From contig NZ_JAWMQR010000002.1 of NCBI RefSeq assembly GCF_033283405.1, positions 713,946-777,945 on the forward strand: DNA of 64,000 nucleotides. The letters are read 5' to 3'. The stretch comes from Halioxenophilus sp033283405. Lineage in GTDB: Bacteria; Pseudomonadota; Gammaproteobacteria; Pseudomonadales; Cellvibrionaceae. Under the pieces are notes generated by a model. It made no database searches. It was not told where the DNA came from and saw nothing but the letters and a program-made list of their open reading frames with translations. Position 1 is the first letter of the stretch, and every line of letters starts with the position of its first letter. The translations under genes and the position numbers were made by a program. Below are positions 26,322 to 35,712 of the stretch, piece after piece.

Positions 26322-28691
26322 TTAAAAATTATAACTGACCGATAAATAGTAGCTTCTCGGCCGGCTATAAATCACCTCGGCGTAACCACTACCCGTACTT
26401 AAGCTGGAGTTACCGGCAATTGCGTAGGTCTCGTCAGTGAGATTCTCCACGCCGGCAACCAAGCTCCAGCTATCGGCAGCATCAGCAAAACGGAAGGAGA
26501 GGTTAGTCACCGTTTCGCCGTCTGTTTGCGCCACCTCTTCGGTGTTGGCAGCATCAAAATATTGGCTACTGGTATAGGCCAGATCCAATCTCGGCGTCAG
26601 TTCAAAACCACTGAAATAAACACTGTAGGATGCTCCCAAACTGGCACTAATTTCCGGCGTGAAAGGTAGGTCGCTCTCGGGGCCAAGTGTTGCTTCGGCA
26701 CCGGGTATTTCTGAAACACTATCAATCTCGTCATCCAAATAACCGAGGCTACCTTCTATTATCAGAGCTTCACCTGGGGCATAGGTGAACTCTACCTCTG
26801 CACCGGAAATTGACGACTCACCGGCGTTGAAGAGAATTGGCACAATACCCACACGGTAGGTGAGCTGCATATTTTCATAGTCGGTTTTAAACAACGCGGC
26901 GTTGACGCGCAGGTTATCACCGACATCCGCCTTAATGCCCAACTCGTAGGTGGTAGCCTCTTCGGAGTCAAACCCGACCGGATCGCCACCGGGAGGGGGC
27001 GCATTGTAGCGCTGGTTAAAGCCACCGCTTTTAAAGCCTTCCGACCAGCTCAAATAAGTCATCAGGTTTTCATTAAAGCGATACTGCGTGCTCAACGAGA
27101 AAGTTGTCGCATCAAAATTTTGCTTGTGCGGCCCCACGGGTACGTTATAAGGCGGCGCAGGGGTATCGAAGCTCAAGGTTTCCGGCACCGGCAGGGGCAC
27201 CACCCCGGCGGAAGTGGCAATTAAGCGCATGGATTTATCTTCTTCGGTGTAACGGGCACCGGCGCTCAGGCTCCAGGTTTCGCTCAGATCAAACGTCCAG
27301 TTGGTGTAGTAGGCGATGCTCTCGTTTTCCAAGTTGGCCAATTGGTAATCGACCGGCACTATACCGGCGGGCACTCCAGGCGGGCCAAAAGGCACTAGCA
27401 AGAAATCGCGAATATCTTCATCAAAGCTAAAGATTCCCGCCACCGCATTGAGCGACGCCACTTGATAGGTGGCTTGAATTTCATGGCTGGTTTGATCTGC
27501 AGTACTGTCGTACTGGGTGCTGAGAATCGTCAGGTAGGTGTTGTCGGCATCGCGCGAGCCAAACCAATCCAACTTGCGATCCGCACCGATATATTTCAAC
27601 GCAAGCGCTTCATTGGCCTGCCAATCAACAGTCACGGAGAAACCTTGGTTCTCGGTATTACTTTCGGCTTTGGTATTGCCGCCGTTGGTGTATTCACCTA
27701 AATCCCAGGTGGCATTATTGGCACAGCGTTGATCAACCACGCCACTCGGTACTGAAGGTGGCGGGAAGGTCGCCCCGGGGCAGCCCGCCGTTACACTCTG
27801 GTATGCGGGAAAAGCGGCATTTTCATTAATGGCGGCAAACACAAACGGCGAACCATTCTCATCCTCTTCGGTGTAGTCTGCGCGCAGGGCTACGGTTATT
27901 TCATCGGTCGCATTCCAAAATAGCGAACCATTAACGGTGTAGCTATCTTCATTGCCTAAATCGAGGCCATCGTAAATCCGCTCAACGTAACCGTCGCGCT
28001 GCCGTGCACCGATACTCAGACGCGCCGCCACAGTATCGGTAATTGGCAGGTCCAGCGCGGCAAAAGTTTCGAATAAACCTTCATCGCCCACGCCCACCTT
28101 TACTTTGCCGCTGAACTCATCACCCGGTTTTTGTGTGGTAAGAATTACCGCACCACCGATGGTGTTGCGGCCAAACAGCGTGCCCTGGGGGCCGCGCAAA
28201 ATTTGAACATTGGCGATATCGCGAAAATCCATCACCCCACCCACCGAACGGCCCATATAAACACCATCGATATACAAACCGACTCCGGGGTCGACACCAC
28301 CGGAGGCATCCGACTGGCCAATCCCACGAATAAACACTTGCGCGGCAGAGCTGTTGCCCGAGAGCGGGCTGTAACTTTTAAATTGCAGGTTGGGAGTTAC
28401 TCGGCTGAGGTCTTCGGTGGTCACCAGCATGCGGCGTTCCATCGCAGCTTCGGAAAAAGCCGAAACTGCTACCGGAGTGTCTTGCAGGTTTTCCTGAACT
28501 TTGCGCACCGTTACCACAATCTCTTCCAGTGCGACGCTCTTGCCTTCGGCCAGCACATTGGCGCTGGCCAATGCTGCCAACGCCAGGTTGGCCGCGATAA
28601 CTTTAACCAGAAGAGTCTGTTGCAACCGAGGCTTATTTGATTTGGCGGCGTGCTTCCATTGGCTACCGCTAATCGCTTTTGAACTTCTCAT
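26322..28691 (-). CDS. TonB-dependent outer membrane receptor 2
   Basis: Receptor of 789 aa with signal peptide (cleavage near NVLAEG), TonB box region (LEEIVVTVRKVQENLQDTPV), plug (ILRGPQGTLFGRNTIGG) and a barrel ending in Phe (LSVSYNF). It closely resembles receptor 3 of the gallate unit in the plug, including FIRGIGQ and VGLYIDGVYMG. Located between a MarR regulator and an aromatic acid carrier, it likely imports a lignin-derived phenolic compound, as shown for DdvT-type receptors in Sphingobium; this is inference. AGGAG precedes the ATG. Confidence 0.93.
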   Translation of the reverse strand: MRSSKAISGSQWKHAAKSNKPRLQQTLLVKVIAANLALAALASANVLAEGKSVALEEIVVTVRKVQENLQDTPVAVSAFSEAAMERRMLVTTEDLSRVTPNLQFKSYSPLSGNSSAAQVFIRGIGQSDASGGVDPGVGLYIDGVYMGRSVGGVMDFRDIANVQILRGPQGTLFGRNTIGGAVILTTQKPGDEFSGKVKVGVGDEGLFETFAALDLPITDTVAARLSIGARQRDGYVERIYDGLDLGNEDSYTVNGSLFWNATDEITVALRADYTEEDENGSPFVFAAINENAAFPAYQSVTAGCPGATFPPPSVPSGVVDQRCANNATWDLGEYTNGGNTKAESNTENQGFSVTVDWQANEALALKYIGADRKLDWFGSRDADNTYLTILSTQYDSTADQTSHEIQATYQVASLNAVAGIFSFDEDIRDFLLVPFGPPGVPAGIVPVDYQLANLENESIAYYTNWTFDLSETWSLSAGARYTEEDKSMRLIATSAGVVPLPVPETLSFDTPAPPYNVPVGPHKQNFDATTFSLSTQYRFNENLMTYLSWSEGFKSGGFNQRYNAPPPGGDPVGFDSEEATTYELGIKADVGDNLRVNAALFKTDYENMQLTYRVGIVPILFNAGESSISGAEVEFTYAPGEALIIEGSLGYLDDEIDSVSEIPGAEATLGPESDLPFTPEISASLGASYSVYFSGFELTPRLDLAYTSSQYFDAANTEEVAQTDGETVTNLSFRFADAADSWSLVAGVENLTDETYAIAGNSSLSTGSGYAEVIYSRPRSYYLSVSYNF

Positions 28692-28803
28692 ACTAAGTAT
28701 CTCCTGCTGTTATTATTATTTGTTTGTAGGTAATACATACAGAAAAACCGCCAGTCCAGCGCCGTTAACTACCCCTCCTGATCAACAAGTCTCGTTAAAA
28801 CAA

Positions 28804-29283
28804 TTAATCCTGCCGAATTAACGACAAACAACGAATCAGCTCCTGCAACTGCTTATCGCTTAAACGCTGTTTAAATTGCTCATCGGTGGCTTTTACTTTG
28901 GCCTCTGTGGTGACAATTTCCTGCCTGCCCTTTGCGGTAAGGTAGAGCGCGTAGCGACGCCGATCTATCGGTGACTTGCGACGCTCTACCAGCCCACTGC
29001 TCTCCAACTTATCCATAATCGCCATGGTCGATGCGCGATCAAGATTGAGTGCCTCGCCGATAACCCCTTGCGACATCCCTTCGTTGTCGGCGACCAAGGT
29101 AAACACACTGTATTGTACGGGGGTCATACCCACCTGCTGCACAAACGATTTATAAATGGCCCGCTCCGCCATGCGAATACGAAAACCCAATTTATCTTCC
29201 AGTGTATTGCGGTTGATGACTTCGTCCTGATTACTATTTTTGTTAACTTTCGTTACAGAGATACTAGTCGTGTCTTTTGGCAT
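28804..29283 (-). CDS. MarR family regulator
   Basis: MarR-type winged-helix repressor of 159 aa. The DNA-binding region is QGVIGEALNLDRASTMAIMD followed by the wing ERRKSPIDRRRYALYLT. I start it at ATG 29283, which has AGGAAG five bases upstream; a TTG 21 nt further is in frame. In Sphingobium a MarR protein (FerR) represses the ferulate operon and responds to hydroxycinnamoyl-CoA; this gene is close to fcs/ech and could play that role. A candidate operator is the inverted repeat at 33752. Confidence 0.85.
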   Translation of the reverse strand: MPKDTTSISVTKVNKNSNQDEVINRNTLEDKLGFRIRMAERAIYKSFVQQVGMTPVQYSVFTLVADNEGMSQGVIGEALNLDRASTMAIMDKLESSGLVERRKSPIDRRRYALYLTAKGRQEIVTTEAKVKATDEQFKQRLSDKQLQELIRCLSLIRQD

Positions 29284-29390
29284 CGATACTTCCTGCCTTG
29301 GCAAATAAAAATAACCACGCCAGTCTCTGCGAGTTATTGGTTTATGTCCAGCAATTATCTGCTCAGCTTTTTTGCTTAACGGTCATTCAC

Positions 29391-30551
29391 CTAGAGGGCA
29401 GCGGCAGTGGCAAAGATCGCCGTGGCCTGGCTTGACAGATGCCCGCCGTTACCATTGCATAGGGCAATTTCGGCACTCGCCACCTGGCGTTCACCGGCAC
29501 TACCGCGCAACTGTTCTACGGCTTCCACTATCAGCATCAAACCGTACATGCCGGGGTGCACGCAGCTAAGACCGCCGCCGTTGGTATTAACCGGTAAACC
29601 GCCACCGGGGGCGATATTGCCAGCGCTGACAAAATCACCAGCTTCACCTTTGCCGCAAAAACCCAGGTCTTCCAGAAACAACAACGTGTTAATGGTGAAG
29701 GCATCGTAGAGGCAAACCACATCGACATCCTTGGCCGCAACGCCGGCCATCGCATAGGCGCGGGCGCCGGACTGAACAGCAGCGGTGACGGTTAAATCGG
29801 GCATCTGGTGAATTCCAGCGTGCGTGGTAGCCACCCCCACACCCAGTAGATAAACAGGCTTCTGTTTTAAATCCCGAGCGCGCTCCGCCGACACCAACAC
29901 CACCGCCGCGCCGGCGTCGGCAATGAGGCAACAGTCAAGCGCTGAGAGTGGGTCGCATACCATCGGGGCCGCTAACACCTGTTCAATGCTGAGTGGTTCC
30001 CGGCGCATGGCCCTTGGATTTAACTGCGCCCACCGGCGTGCCGCTACCGCCACCTCAGCCAGATGCCGACGCGTAGTACCAAATTCATGCATATGCCGCG
30101 CAGCCGCCAATGCGTAGGCGTTGACCGGTGCCTTGGGGTGGTACTCATCCTCATAGGGGAAGGCCTCGCGCGGGCCGTCGATAATTCCCTGTTGCTTGAG
30201 CTTGCTGCGGGTATTGCTGCCCATGGCAATCACCGCCACCTGGCAGAGCCCCGCATGGATGGCCGCTGCGGCGTGCTGCAACTGCGCCACGTAAACCGCA
30301 CCGCCGATGTTGCTGTCGTCGAGCACATTCGGCTGCAGCCCCAAATATTCCGCCAAATGCAAGGCGGCGAAGGTATCGGGGAAGTTGGAGGTAAACAGGG
30401 CATCCACCTCATTCTTGTGAATGCCGGCATCTGCCAAAGCGTGAAACACCGCCTCGGCGCAGTTCTCAATCGCCGAGCGGCCAGGTAGATCACCAAATTG
30501 AGTGAGGCCCACGCCAGCAACGGCGGTGCGTCCACGCAGGCAGTTAGTCAT
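29391..30551 (-). CDS. SCP2-type thiolase-like protein
   Basis: Thiolase-superfamily protein of 386 aa of the lipid-transfer (SCP2) type. Typical segments: AVAGVGLTQFGD at the N-terminus, NTNGGGLSCVHPGMYG near residue 330 and CNGNGG near the C-terminus. The position of the first active-site Cys carries no Cys (DDSNIGGAVYVA), as in many SCP2-type members, so it may act on CoA esters without being a classical thiolase. It overlaps the DUF35 gene by 8 nt, a pairing typical of these heteromeric enzymes. Confidence 0.85.
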   Translation of the reverse strand: MTNCLRGRTAVAGVGLTQFGDLPGRSAIENCAEAVFHALADAGIHKNEVDALFTSNFPDTFAALHLAEYLGLQPNVLDDSNIGGAVYVAQLQHAAAAIHAGLCQVAVIAMGSNTRSKLKQQGIIDGPREAFPYEDEYHPKAPVNAYALAAARHMHEFGTTRRHLAEVAVAARRWAQLNPRAMRREPLSIEQVLAAPMVCDPLSALDCCLIADAGAAVVLVSAERARDLKQKPVYLLGVGVATTHAGIHQMPDLTVTAAVQSGARAYAMAGVAAKDVDVVCLYDAFTINTLLFLEDLGFCGKGEAGDFVSAGNIAPGGGLPVNTNGGGLSCVHPGMYGLMLIVEAVEQLRGSAGERQVASAEIALCNGNGGHLSSQATAIFATAAAL

Positions 30552-30951
30552 GGCCGCTCGCCCCCGCCGCCTGAAACAGCACCAGTGGCTCCGCCTCCGC
30601 CAACCGGCCAATAAGCGCCTGCACCGGTAAACCAATAGTCACCGCCTCCGGCGCCATACCAACGACGCGGCTGAGCAGGCGTGGGCCTTCGGCCAAGTCG
30701 ATTAAGGCGATGTTGTAATCCCCCTTGGGCGAGCGCACTACACTGGTGGAGTAAACCACACCTTCGCCCGACACCGGCCGCCACTGAAGCTGCGCCGAGC
30801 CGCAGTGGGGGCAGAGCAAACGCGGGTGATACAGATATCGTTGGCACTGATCACACTGCTGCAAACAAAATTCTCCAGCCTGTAGAAACTGGCGAAAGCG
30901 TTGATCGGGGCCGAGATTAGAGGTTAGATTTTCGCCGCTCATTCTCGTCAT
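30544..30951 (-). CDS. DUF35 zinc-ribbon OB-fold protein
   Basis: Partner protein of 135 aa: N-terminal rubredoxin-like zinc ribbon with CDQC near residue 33 and CPHC near residue 47, then an OB fold (GEGVVYSTSVVRSP). DUF35 proteins bind SCP2-type thiolases and complete their active complex, fitting the overlapping downstream gene. ATG 30951 overlaps the stop of a possible small gene upstream; an alternative ATG lies three codons in. Confidence 0.85.
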   Translation of the reverse strand: MTRMSGENLTSNLGPDQRFRQFLQAGEFCLQQCDQCQRYLYHPRLLCPHCGSAQLQWRPVSGEGVVYSTSVVRSPKGDYNIALIDLAEGPRLLSRVVGMAPEAVTIGLPVQALIGRLAEAEPLVLFQAAGASGHD

Positions 30952-31136
30952 ACCGCATTAATTATCATGCCCACCGGGTGGGTAACCGTACACTGAGTGG
31001 AACAACCGCGCGCTACCCAATACACGGCGCTACGCTCAGTAAAGTGGCCGACAGTTTTGCCAAAAACAGCATGGCTGTCGCGCTCACCACCCGAAATAGA
31101 CGCCTTAAGTGAACCGGGCTGGCAATTGAATTTCAC
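30948..31136 (-). CDS. Possible small coupled protein upstream of DUF35 gene
   Basis: A frame of 62 codons starts at GTG 31136 with GAGG seven bases upstream and ends in a TGA that overlaps the DUF35 ATG (ATGA). Start signal and overlap both suggest a real, translationally coupled gene. The product is soluble, with three Cys (one in NCQPG, two in ARGCSTQC), and resembles no family I know. It may instead be the remnant of a longer gene. Confidence 0.42.
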   Translation of the reverse strand: MKFNCQPGSLKASISGGERDSHAVFGKTVGHFTERSAVYWVARGCSTQCTVTHPVGMIINAV

Positions 31137-31247
31137 AAACCATCCTCTGCTGACTATTGTTATCGTTCTGCTGCGGCCAAGGGAATTTGGCAGAGCGGTG
31201 CAGAGTTATCTATTTTTAATTAATTAAACGCACCCCAAGGGGCAACC

Positions 31248-32765
31248 TTAATTCAACGAGCCGTGAACGCTTTGAGCCAGCATATCGCGCAGCAAGTGTT
31301 TTTGTATTTTGCCCGACGAGGTGTAAGGCAGCTGCTTTACCAATAAGATTTTTTTCGGCACCTTGTAAGCCGCCAGGCGTGCACGACAGTGCCGTTCAAC
31401 CTCTTGCCCAGCCAGGTTTACGCCAGGCTTGGCAACAATAGCCGCCACACCAATCTCACCCCATTGCGCATCGGGCAGTCCAATGACCGCCACCTCGGCC
31501 ACGCCGTTTAATTCAGTGATCACCGCTTCCAGCTCAGCGGAGTAGATATTCTCCCCGCCGGAGATAAACATGTCTTTTTTGCGATCGACAATAAACAGGT
31601 AACCGTCTTGATCGAGCCGGGCCATATCACCGGTTTTAAACCAGTCGTAGGCAAAGGCCAGTTCGGTTTTTTCCGGCTGGTTCCAATAGCCGGAGGTTAC
31701 CCCCGGGCCACGCACCCACAATTCGCCAATATTGTCCACTGGCAGCGCCTTGCCCCGTTCATCGGTAACGCGCAGCTCAACCCCGAAATAGGGGGCACCG
31801 GCACAGCCACACTTCTGAAAAATGTGCGGAAGATTGTGCAACGGCATGCCCGAGACCGAGCCAGTTTCAGTCATACCAAAACCGTTCGACATGGGTACAC
31901 CAGCATCGATAAAACGCTCAATCAAACTTTGCGGATTGGGCGCACCACCGGTGGCATAAACACGCAGGTGGCGAAGTTTTTCTGGATCAAAGCCGGCGTA
32001 ATCCCACAGCCGGCGGGCCATTTGCGGCACAGAAAAATAGTGGCTGACCGGTAATTTACTATCGCTCAAATGGGCGAAGGTGTTGGCCTCATCGAAACCA
32101 CGAGAAATTAGCACCGCGCCGCCCGCCTGCAGCGGTGCCCGGGTATTGGCCAATAGACCGGCCGTGTGAAACAGCGGCATATCACATAGGAAAATGCTAT
32201 CGGCACCCACTTCGTTGCCGGAATTAAACGCCTGCTGCGACCAAAAAGCGTTAAGCTCACTTATTTTCACCCCTTTCGGCAAACCGCTGGTGCCCGAGGT
32301 GTATAGCAGCAACGTAGTCTCTTCCGGTGGCCGGCGGCTCTCTGCGCTCAACACCTCGGAATATTTTTTAGCAAGGGTAAGCAGATCGTCAGTAGCAATA
32401 GCGGTAATGCGGGTATCGCTTGGGCGAAATTCGGCATCGCAAACAATTAACTCTGGCTCTGCATCCTCCAAGATCAGTTCAATCTCTTTTTCGGCAAGAC
32501 GCCAATTACAGGGCACATAGATCGCACCGGCGCGGGCGCAAGCCAGGTAGAGCATAATCAGCTCGGCGCGGTTACGGGCAATGCTGGCCACACGCTTACA
32601 ACTGGCGGCGCCAAGTCTTGCCACCAAGAAATTGGCCAGGCGATTTATATCGCGATCGAACTGGTGATAATTCCAGCGGCGGTCGCTCTCCAAATCGACA
32701 CAGGCAAGCGCTTGGGGTGTGCGCAGAGCAAAAGTGGCAACGGCGTCAAGCAACATGGTGGGCAT
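31248..32765 (-). CDS. fcs: Hydroxycinnamate (feruloyl)-CoA ligase
   Basis: Acyl-adenylate-forming ligase of 505 aa. The AMP-binding motif LLYTSGTSGLPKGV is near residue 155, then GFGMTETGSV near 297, WFKTGDMARLD near 390 and the C-terminal Lys in SSGKIQKHLLRD. It is directly coupled to the ech gene (TGATG overlap), the classical partner that acts on feruloyl-, p-coumaroyl- and caffeoyl-CoA, hence the assignment. Exact substrate preference cannot be read from sequence. Confidence 0.85.
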   Translation of the reverse strand: MPTMLLDAVATFALRTPQALACVDLESDRRWNYHQFDRDINRLANFLVARLGAASCKRVASIARNRAELIMLYLACARAGAIYVPCNWRLAEKEIELILEDAEPELIVCDAEFRPSDTRITAIATDDLLTLAKKYSEVLSAESRRPPEETTLLLYTSGTSGLPKGVKISELNAFWSQQAFNSGNEVGADSIFLCDMPLFHTAGLLANTRAPLQAGGAVLISRGFDEANTFAHLSDSKLPVSHYFSVPQMARRLWDYAGFDPEKLRHLRVYATGGAPNPQSLIERFIDAGVPMSNGFGMTETGSVSGMPLHNLPHIFQKCGCAGAPYFGVELRVTDERGKALPVDNIGELWVRGPGVTSGYWNQPEKTELAFAYDWFKTGDMARLDQDGYLFIVDRKKDMFISGGENIYSAELEAVITELNGVAEVAVIGLPDAQWGEIGVAAIVAKPGVNLAGQEVERHCRARLAAYKVPKKILLVKQLPYTSSGKIQKHLLRDMLAQSVHGSLN

Positions 32766-33601
32766 CACTTCTGTTTGGATTTATCGTAACTACCTAAACC
32801 GGGCTTATAGGTTTTATCGTCGATGAATTGACGAATGCCCTCTTTGCGGCCGTCGTTGTCAAACGAGTTGGCCGCCTCCTGTGCGCGCACCAGAAAATCT
32901 TCAGCGTTGTCATAGGTCATTTCACCCACGCGGCGAATGGCATCTTTGGTGGCCTTTAAGGCAACCGGGTTTTTCTGCAATAGCACGCGGGCCACTTCGG
33001 TAACCCGATCCTTCAGTGCTCCTAACGGCAGTGCCTCATTCACCAGGCCCCACTCGGCAGCTTTTTTGCCGTCGATGGTTTCGCCCATCAGCGCGTGATA
33101 CATGGCGTTGCGAAAGGTCATCAATTCCACGGCAATTTTAGTGGCACCACCGCCGGGTAAAATACCCCAGTTAATTTCCGACAAACCAAACTGCGCCTCT
33201 TCTGCGGCGAAGGCGAGGTCGCAGCCAAACAGCGGCCCATAACCGCCGCCAAAACACCAACCGTTAACCATGGCAATGGTCGGCTTTTGGTACCAACGCA
33301 GGCGCCGCCACCAACCATAGGATTCCCGTTGCGCTTGGCGAACGGCACCCATACCCTTGGCTTCGGTTTCGCGAAAATACTCTTTCAAATCCATCCCCGC
33401 AGACCAGGCACTGCCCTCACCGGCCAACACCAAGACACCGACATCATCGCGAAACTCCAGCTCGTCAAGCACACGCATCATCTGCCGGTTTAACGGCGGG
33501 TTCATGCAGTTGCGTTTTTCCGGGCGATTGAATTTCACCCAGGCAATACCCTCACACACCTCAAAGGCAACGGTTGCCTGTTCTGTTTGACTCTCTGACA
33601 T
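32765..33601 (-). CDS. ech: p-Hydroxycinnamoyl-CoA hydratase/lyase (feruloyl-CoA hydratase/aldolase)
   Basis: Crotonase-fold enzyme of 278 aa that hydrates feruloyl- or p-coumaroyl-CoA and splits off acetyl-CoA to give vanillin or 4-hydroxybenzaldehyde. Characteristic features are GSAWSAGMDLKEYFRE near residue 66, the oxyanion region NGWCFGGGYGPL near 115, the acidic residue in SEINWGILPGG near 143 and MTYDNAEDFL with the Tyr described for this enzyme. I use ATG 33601, which has AGGAG 8 bases upstream. First gene of the ech-fcs unit. Confidence 0.93.
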   Translation of the reverse strand: MSESQTEQATVAFEVCEGIAWVKFNRPEKRNCMNPPLNRQMMRVLDELEFRDDVGVLVLAGEGSAWSAGMDLKEYFRETEAKGMGAVRQAQRESYGWWRRLRWYQKPTIAMVNGWCFGGGYGPLFGCDLAFAAEEAQFGLSEINWGILPGGGATKIAVELMTFRNAMYHALMGETIDGKKAAEWGLVNEALPLGALKDRVTEVARVLLQKNPVALKATKDAIRRVGEMTYDNAEDFLVRAQEAANSFDNDGRKEGIRQFIDDKTYKPGLGSYDKSKQK

Positions 33602-33751
33602 AGTGCTCACTCCTACTGCGCGTTTTGTTGCCGCTGCTTTTTAATTTTATTTAGCGGCGACGATGTTTATTAAAATTTCAGTCGGCCAAGCGGCGGCCCG
33701 GCTTAAGGCACTACCGGCAAAATCAAACAGGGCCAGCTGTCGATTTTGTGA

Positions 33752-33780
33752 GGCAAATGACAATGACAGTTTCATTTGCC
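33752..33780. promoter_or_regulatory. Inverted repeat upstream of ech-fcs, candidate repressor operator
   Basis: GGCAAATGA at 33752-33760 and TCATTTGCC at 33772-33780 are perfect 9-bp inverted arms around 11 bases. They lie about 150-180 bases before the ech start, in the 223-base gap after vdh. It may be a MarR-type operator or the terminator stem of vdh; no T run is present, which favours an operator. Confidence 0.5.
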
Positions 33781-33824
33781 GTTATTTGAAGAGTTCAAGG
33801 ATGAGAACTTCAAATCTTAAAAAG

Positions 33825-35222
33825 TTAGATTGGGTAGTGGCCAGGCAAGGTTTCCACAGTGATCCAGCGCAGTTCGGTAAACTGCTCGATCCCCGCCTGG
33901 CCACCAAAGCGGCCATAACCGGACGCACCCACGCCACCAAAAGGCATCTGCGCTTCGTCATGCACGGTGGCGCCATTAACGTGGCACATCCCCGAGCGAA
34001 TTTGGCGCGCCACACGCAAACCACGGGCGGCATCACCAGTGAATACCGAGGCGGAGAGACCATAGTCGCTGTCGTTGGCAATACGAATGGCGTCGGCCTC
34101 GTCGCGGGCGCGAATCACCCCCACCACCGGGCCAAAACTCTCGTCGCGGTAGAGGCGCATGGCCTCGGTAACCCCCACGACCAGGGTCGCCGGCATAATC
34201 ACCGACTGCGCCTTACCGCCGGTGGCTACTCTCGCCCCCTGAGCAACGGCGTCATCGATTAGCGCATTGACGTGATCCACACTCTTCTGGCCCACCACGG
34301 CACCGAGGGGAGTATTGCCCGCGGCAGGGTCACCAGCAGGCATCGATGCCGCTTTAGCGGTAAAGCGCTCGATAAAGGCGTCGGCAACGGCTTCTACCAC
34401 AATGACCCGCTCAGTGGACATACAGATCTGCCCCTGATTCATAAAGGCACCAAAGGCAGCCGCGGCTACGGCCTGATCCAGATCGGCATCGTCCAATACC
34501 AACAGCGGCGCCTTGCCACCCAACTCCAACAGGCAGGGCTTGAGCTTTTCCGCCGCGCGCACAGCAATCCGGCGGCCCACTTCGGTGGAGCCGGTGAAGT
34601 TGATGCGCTTAACCGCCGGATGCTCAATCAATGCGCCGACGATGGCTTCCGCCTGGTGCGGCGCATTGGTGACCACACTGACCACCCCTTCGGGGAAGCC
34701 AGCGGCGGCAAAAGCTTCAGCCACCAGTTGGTGGGTACGCGGGCACACTTCAGAGGCTTTGAGAATAACGCTGTTACCACAGGCAAGTGGCACTGCGATG
34801 GCGCGCACAGCGAGAATAATGGGTGCATTCCAAGGGGCGATGCCAAGCACCACACCCACAGGTTCACGCAGGGTCAGGGCGATGCAGCCGGGTTTATCGG
34901 AGGGGATGGTTTGGCCGGAGATCTGGGTGGTGAGCGCCGCGGCTTCGCGCACCATACCCGCCGCCAGGTGCAGGTTAAACATGGCCCAACCTTGGGTAGC
35001 GCCAATCTCTTGCATCATCGCTTCCACGAATGCGCCGGCGCGCGCTTCAAGTTCGACTGCGGCCTGCATCAACACCGCCCGACGAGCGTTGGGGCCCTGT
35101 GCGGCCCACTGGGGAAAGGCCTCTGCCGCCCGCTCGGCAATAGCGTTCACATCCTGCGGTTGCATGGCGATGGCAGTGCTGGCGACGGCACCGGTTAACG
35201 GATTGATTCGTTCGAAATTCAT
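33825..35222 (-). CDS. vdh: Aromatic aldehyde (vanillin) dehydrogenase
   Basis: Aldehyde dehydrogenase of 465 aa with NAD-binding and catalytic motifs: APWNAPI near residue 130, FTGSTEVGRR near 209, the catalytic Glu in LELGGKAP near 233 and the catalytic Cys in NQGQICMS near 267. Between ech-fcs and a vanillate demethylase it should oxidise vanillin, 4-hydroxybenzaldehyde or protocatechualdehyde to the acids. GGGAG precedes the ATG. Confidence 0.88.
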   Translation of the reverse strand: MNFERINPLTGAVASTAIAMQPQDVNAIAERAAEAFPQWAAQGPNARRAVLMQAAVELEARAGAFVEAMMQEIGATQGWAMFNLHLAAGMVREAAALTTQISGQTIPSDKPGCIALTLREPVGVVLGIAPWNAPIILAVRAIAVPLACGNSVILKASEVCPRTHQLVAEAFAAAGFPEGVVSVVTNAPHQAEAIVGALIEHPAVKRINFTGSTEVGRRIAVRAAEKLKPCLLELGGKAPLLVLDDADLDQAVAAAAFGAFMNQGQICMSTERVIVVEAVADAFIERFTAKAASMPAGDPAAGNTPLGAVVGQKSVDHVNALIDDAVAQGARVATGGKAQSVIMPATLVVGVTEAMRLYRDESFGPVVGVIRARDEADAIRIANDSDYGLSASVFTGDAARGLRVARQIRSGMCHVNGATVHDEAQMPFGGVGASGYGRFGGQAGIEQFTELRWITVETLPGHYPI

Positions 35223-35712
35223 TACAGCACTCCCTTCGGTTTTTTATTGTTATGACCAATAGGTGTTGGCAAGTTGGCTGGCACTGTTCAGGTTGCCTAA
35301 GGTGAATTACTGATTTTGAAAATTTTCTACTCAGAAATTGCTATTTAAAAATTTCAATTTAGAAATTGTCTAGCCAGAGACCACCGGCCCGGAAATTCAC
35401 TTTCGGAATGTCCCGCCTGCCACTTATGCCTATTAACAAACTGTATGTGTTACATACTATTTATAGGCAGCTACCCTTGTCAATGAGAATAATTTAAAGA
35501 TCGTACCGTTTAACTTCGTAGCCCTTTTGGCACAGACATAAGCCTGTAAAAGCGATGGCTATAAACCATTGATTTTGAGAGACAACGGGAAAGAATACCT
35601 GGAGAATTTTGCGAACCAGAGGGCAGAGCAAACCACCAGGGCGCGGCTTACCCAATCCTGTTTTTAATTTCTGCCCTCAGATTGAAGTCATAACTAAGCA
35701 AATCTGAGCTGG
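35223..35712. promoter_or_regulatory. Regulatory intergenic region between vanA and vdh
   Basis: An AT-rich region of 490 bases with no gene. It holds a perfect short palindrome GTATGT-GTT-ACATAC at 35443-35457, suited to a dimeric regulator at the vdh promoter, and several A/T-rich repeats of the type GAAATTG at 35330-35380. At 35619-35627 and 35670-35678 GAGGGCAGA and TCTGCCCTC form 9-bp arms around 42 bases, possibly the end of the vanA transcript. Confidence 0.5.
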
